Below are positions 61,248-64,000 of a DNA stretch of 64,000 bases, piece by piece. The stretch covers positions 7,874,001 to 7,938,000 of the forward strand of contig NZ_CP077970.1 of the NCBI RefSeq assembly GCF_024758505.1. Direction: 5' to 3'. The position numbers were made by a program, and so were the translations under genes. Position 1 is the stretch's first letter. Each line of letters starts with the position of its first letter. Origin of the DNA: Bradyrhizobium arachidis (lineage in GTDB: Bacteria; Pseudomonadota; Alphaproteobacteria; Rhizobiales; Xanthobacteraceae). The notes under the pieces were generated by a model. It saw only the letters and a program-made list of their open reading frames with translations, was not told the origin of the DNA and did no database searches.

Positions 61248-61877
61248 ATGAACATCGCCACGACACGGGGGACCGCCAAGAGCTCGAACAAGAGCTCGAT
61301 GTCCCTTCCGAACATCCTGACCTATGGCCGGATCGCCGCGATCCCGGTGGTGGTCGGATGTATCTATGCCCAGTCGATCCTGGATGGTCCGCTCTGGCTG
61401 CGCTGGGTGGCGGTCGCCATTTTCATCGCGGCAGCGGTGACCGACTACCTCGACGGTTACTACGCCCGAATCTGGAATCAGCAATCGGCATTCGGCCGGA
61501 TGCTCGACCCGATCGCCGACAAGCTCCTGGTTGCCTCCTGCCTCTTGATGCTCGCCGCCGACGGCATCATCCATGGCTGGGCGCTCTGGGCCGCCATCGT
61601 CATCCTGTGCCGCGAGATCCTGGTGTCGGGCTTGCGGGAATATCTGGCGGCGCTCCGTGTCAGCGTACCGGTCACAAAGCTCGCCAAGTGGAAGACGACG
61701 GCGCAGCTCGTCGCCATCGGCTTCCTGCTCGCCGGGCCGGCCGGCGACGAGGTAGTGCCGGTGGTCACGCTGATCGGATTGCTGCTGCTGTGGGCGTCGG
61801 CGCTGCTGACGATCTACACCGGCTACGACTATTTCCGCGCCGGCATCCATCACCTCATCAAGGAGGATGAGGGATGA
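61248..61877 (+). CDS. pgsA: CDP-diacylglycerol-glycerol-3-phosphate 3-phosphatidyltransferase
   Basis: 209 residues with about five membrane helices. CDP-alcohol signature: TDYLDGYYARIWNQQSAFGRMLDPIADKLL, which matches D-G-x2-A-R-x8-G-x3-D-x3-D. A family-typical start is SLPNILTYGRIAAIPVVV. It makes phosphatidylglycerol phosphate, the first step to phosphatidylglycerol and cardiolipin. The starting Met is chosen at 61248; an inner ATG at SMSLPNI (near 61299) is possible and would drop a 17-residue polar lead. Overlaps moaD by ATGA. Confidence 0.95.
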   Translation: MNIATTRGTAKSSNKSSMSLPNILTYGRIAAIPVVVGCIYAQSILDGPLWLRWVAVAIFIAAAVTDYLDGYYARIWNQQSAFGRMLDPIADKLLVASCLLMLAADGIIHGWALWAAIVILCREILVSGLREYLAALRVSVPVTKLAKWKTTAQLVAIGFLLAGPAGDEVVPVVTLIGLLLLWASALLTIYTGYDYFRAGIHHLIKEDEG

Positions 61878-62125
61878 AGGTGAAATATTTCGCCTGGGTG
61901 CGCGAGCGCGTCGGCAAGGCGGAAGAGACGATCGAGCCGCCGGCGAGCGTTCGCACGGTGGAAGAGCTGATCGCCTGGCTGTCCGGCCGGAGCGAGGCCT
62001 ATGCCTATGCGTTCGAGAAGCCGAAGGTGATCCGCGCCGCGATCGACCATGCCCATGTGAAGCCGGACGCGGCGATTGCCGGCGCCCGCGAGATCGCGTT
62101 CTTTCCGCCGATGACCGGCGGCTGA
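61874..62125 (+). CDS. moaD: Molybdopterin synthase small subunit
   Basis: 83 residues, ubiquitin-like: MKVKYFAWVRERVGKAEETIEPPASVRTVEELIAWLSGRSEAYAYAF ... VKPDAAIAGAREIAFFPPMTGG. The C-terminal Gly-Gly is the thiocarboxylated end that donates sulfur to precursor Z/cPMP. It starts inside the pgsA stop codon and is followed 6 bp later by moaE, so the operon is translated together. The cofactor it helps to make is needed by CO dehydrogenase encoded in the same window. Confidence 0.96.
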   Translation: MKVKYFAWVRERVGKAEETIEPPASVRTVEELIAWLSGRSEAYAYAFEKPKVIRAAIDHAHVKPDAAIAGAREIAFFPPMTGG

Positions 62126-62131
62126 CGTCGC

Positions 62132-62599
62132 ATGGCCGCCCCCGTCACCATTCGCATCCAGGAAGACGATTTCGACGTCGCGCGCGAGATCGCGGCGCTG
62201 TCGCGCGGCCGCACCGATATCGGCGCGGTCGTCAGCTTCTCGGGGATCTGCCGCCGGGACGAGGACGAGGGCAAGATCGCCGCACTGACACTCGAACATT
62301 ACCCTGAAATGGCCGAGGAGGAGATCGCGCGCCATGTCGACGAGGCGCTCGCGCGCTGGCCGCTCAACGGCGTCACCGTCATTCACCGCGTCGGGCGCAT
62401 TGAGCCGGGCCAGAACATCGTGCTGGTGGTGACGGCCTCGCAGCACCGGCAGGCGGCGTTCCAGGCCGCGGAGTTCCTGATGGATTATCTCAAGACCAGC
62501 GCGCCGTTCTGGAAGAAGGAAGAGAGCGCGACCGGTACCGGCTGGGTCGAGGCGCATGCCCGCGACGATCAGGCCGCCGCACGCTGGACCAAATCCTGA
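62132..62599 (+). CDS. moaE: Molybdopterin synthase large subunit
   Basis: 155 residues: VTIRIQEDDFDVAREIAALSRGRTDIGAVVSFSGICRRDEDEGKIAALTLEHYPEMAEEEIARHVDEALARWPLNGVTVIHRVGRIEPGQNIVLVVTASQHRQAAFQAAEFLMDYLKTSAPFWKKEESATGTGWVEA. The GRIEPGQ and FWKKE segments bring the active-site residues (Lys of WKKE). It converts cPMP to molybdopterin with two MoaD thiocarboxylates. Its stop overlaps the ATG of prmB by one base. Confidence 0.97.
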   Translation: MAAPVTIRIQEDDFDVAREIAALSRGRTDIGAVVSFSGICRRDEDEGKIAALTLEHYPEMAEEEIARHVDEALARWPLNGVTVIHRVGRIEPGQNIVLVVTASQHRQAAFQAAEFLMDYLKTSAPFWKKEESATGTGWVEAHARDDQAAARWTKS

Positions 62600-63558
62600 T
62601 GGCAAAAGCATCCAAAAAGTCCGCGCAGCGCCGCGCCACACCCAAGCTCGCGAAGGTCGCCGCCGGCGATCTCGTGACGCTGTTCGACTTCGTGCGCTAT
62701 GCGGTGAGCCGCTTCAATGAGGCCGAGCTCGCCTTCGCGCACGGCACGACCGATCCGGTCGCTGAAGCCGCTTTTCTGGTCTGCGAAGCGCTGCACCTTC
62801 ATCCCGACCAGTTCGAGATGTTTGCAAATGCCCGCGTCAGCGCGGCCGAGGCGAAGACCATCATCGGGCTGATCCACCAGCGCGTCACCACGCGCAAACC
62901 GGCCGCCTATCTCGTCAACAAGATCTACATGCGCGGCCTGCCCTTCTATGTCGACGAGCGCGTGATCGTGCCGCGCTCCTTCATCGGCGAACTGCTGGAG
63001 TCGCATTTCGGCGGCGACGGCGAAGCGGGCTCGCTGATCGACGACGCCGGCGCCGTGGAGCGCGTGCTCGACCTCTGCACCGGCTCCGGCTGCCTCGCCA
63101 TCCTCGCCGCACATCATTTCCCGAACGCGCTGGTCGACGCGGTCGACATCTCCAAGGCCGCGCTCGAGGTTGCCTCACGCAACGTCGCGGAATACGGGCT
63201 TGAGGATCGCCTCACGCTCCACCGCGGCGACCTCTTTGCGTCGCTGGGCGAGGCACGCTACGACCTGATCATCTCCAACCCGCCCTATGTCGATGCCGAG
63301 GGCATGGCAGCGCTGCCGCCGGAGTGCCGGGCCGAACCAAAACTCGCTTTCGACGGCGGCGCCGACGGATTGGACGTGGTGCGCCGCATCTTGCGCGACG
63401 CGCCCGATCACCTCACGCCGGAGGGCGGGCTATTGTGCGAGATAGGCCGCGGCCGCGAGCGGATCGACGAGGCATTTCCGGAACTGCCGCTGCTCTGGCT
63501 CGACACCGAAGACAGCGAGGGCGAAGTGTTCTGGATCGCGGCAGCCGATCTCGGCTGA
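62599..63558 (+). CDS. prmB: 50S ribosomal protein L3 glutamine N5-methyltransferase (PrmB-like)
   Basis: 319 residues. The N-terminal helical part (LVTLFDFVRYAVSRFNEAELAFAHGTTDPVAEAAFLVCEALHLHPDQF) and LVNKIYMRGLPFYVDERVIVPRSFIGELLE are PrmB-like; VLDLCTGSGCLAILAAHHFPNALVDAVDISKAAL is the SAM site and DLIISNPPYVDAEGMAALP the NPPY motif of glutamine N5-methylation. The distinction from PrmC (release factors) rests on the GLPFYVDERVIVPRS form. Starts on the moaE stop codon, so it may belong to the operon. Confidence 0.9.
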   Translation: MAKASKKSAQRRATPKLAKVAAGDLVTLFDFVRYAVSRFNEAELAFAHGTTDPVAEAAFLVCEALHLHPDQFEMFANARVSAAEAKTIIGLIHQRVTTRKPAAYLVNKIYMRGLPFYVDERVIVPRSFIGELLESHFGGDGEAGSLIDDAGAVERVLDLCTGSGCLAILAAHHFPNALVDAVDISKAALEVASRNVAEYGLEDRLTLHRGDLFASLGEARYDLIISNPPYVDAEGMAALPPECRAEPKLAFDGGADGLDVVRRILRDAPDHLTPEGGLLCEIGRGRERIDEAFPELPLLWLDTEDSEGEVFWIAAADLG

Positions 63559-63653
63559 TCCGGCAAACCTCTGATCCGATAAGCCTCCCGGAACAACTCA
63601 AACCGCGCCACGTTCATCCTCGAAGAATTTTCTTTTCGTCGGAGGATGTCCGC

Positions 63654-64000
63654 ATGCTTGCGCCATCGGGCGAATTGCTGCGCGCCGGCGTGGCACTCAA
63701 GATCAATCACCTCAAGCGCGCCACGCGATCCTATCTGCGTGACCGCGCCAGCCAAGCCGGCGGCCGGGTGACGTCTTACGCGACGGCCGCGGGGCTGTTC
63801 GCGGTTGCGGGCGTGTTCGTCCTCGCCGCCTTCTTCGTCGGGCTGATGGCGCTGTTCCGCTGGGTCGAGCTTACCTACGGGATGTTCTGGGGTTTTGGCG
63901 CCGTCGGCGCGGTGCTGCTGGTACTGGCTGCGATCCTTGCTGGTGTTGCGATGGCACAAATGAAGCGCCGGCCGAAGACCATCGTTCCGCTTGCCAGCCG
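63654..64000 (+). CDS. Putative phage-holin-type membrane protein, cut by the window end
   Basis: The first 115 residues are present: MLAPSGELLRAGVALKINHLKRATRSYLRDRASQAGGRVTSYATAAGLFAVAGVFVLAAFFVGLMALFRWVELTYGMFWGFGAVGAVLLVLAAILAGVAMAQMKRR... Two long hydrophobic helices (about 43-68 and 76-100) follow a basic head, as in the Holin-X-like superfamily III group found in many Alphaproteobacteria away from phages. GGAGGATGTCCGC precedes the ATG. No phage gene is near; a housekeeping membrane protein is more probable. Confidence 0.6.
   Translation, partial: MLAPSGELLRAGVALKINHLKRATRSYLRDRASQAGGRVTSYATAAGLFAVAGVFVLAAFFVGLMALFRWVELTYGMFWGFGAVGAVLLVLAAILAGVAMAQMKRRPKTIVPLAS

Noticed and set aside
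63654..64000. Prophage remnant because of a holin-like protein
   Set aside because: No other phage gene is present, and such proteins with this build are common next to housekeeping genes in Alphaproteobacteria.

Overview
The window reads as a chromosomal segment of a Bradyrhizobium-like alphaproteobacterium (Nitrobacteraceae, Hyphomicrobiales). The signs are uniformly high GC, long shadow ORFs, the order uvrC-pgsA-moaD-moaE, a form I CO dehydrogenase cluster of Oligotropha/Bradyrhizobium type, a type-II lumazine synthase under an FMN riboswitch, and many imperfect palindromic intergenic repeats of the kind that litter Bradyrhizobium genomes. The genus assignment is inferred from gene content and not from a search. 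I see no rRNA, tRNA, insertion sequence, prophage or CRISPR array. Both ends cut through genes: aatA at the left, a holin-like membrane gene at the right.

Left part (1-16.5 kb): partial aspartate aminotransferase, a GST, two tiny membrane peptides, an orphan membrane PAS protein, a GNAT, an aldo/keto reductase, an IsdG/HmuD-type heme monooxygenase candidate, a coupled DUF1800/Tat-exported DUF1501 pair, a CWC mini-protein, a second GST, a TauE exporter divergent from a LysR regulator, a run of small zinc-ribbon/HAD genes, and uvrB with unusual extensions at both ends.

Middle (16.5-34 kb): small membrane and NTF2-like genes, three tiny or small genes with a shared CAGGGGA leader, two MaoC genes, ychF-pth-rplY, ubiK, a dienelactone hydrolase, lgt-midA-pgeF, a lipoprotein, prs, and a two-gene metallopeptidase/ATP-grasp cassette lying between two copies of one repeat family.

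CO-oxidation block (34.2-43.1 kb, minus strand): coxC-M-S-L-D-E-F-G. CoxL carries the form I active-site loop AYRCSFR with Cys385. CoxC is an MHYT-LytTR membrane regulator. Upstream of coxM lies a near-identical 13-bp direct repeat with a 21-bp period, which is the geometry LytTR proteins use; I propose it as the CoxC operator. A palindromic repeat sits between coxL and coxD and could separate expression of the enzyme subunits from the maturation genes.

Right part (43.2-64 kb): FMN riboswitch-ribH, a YbjN protein, proC, an FlK-like thioesterase, a tautomerase, hisS, two branched-chain aminotransferases of different type, a marR-ompR-envZ-like regulatory operon, several small secreted proteins, RNase T2, rlmJ, cspA, an outer-membrane beta-barrel protein with a clear terminator, and the operon-like run uvrC-pgsA-moaD-moaE-prmB.
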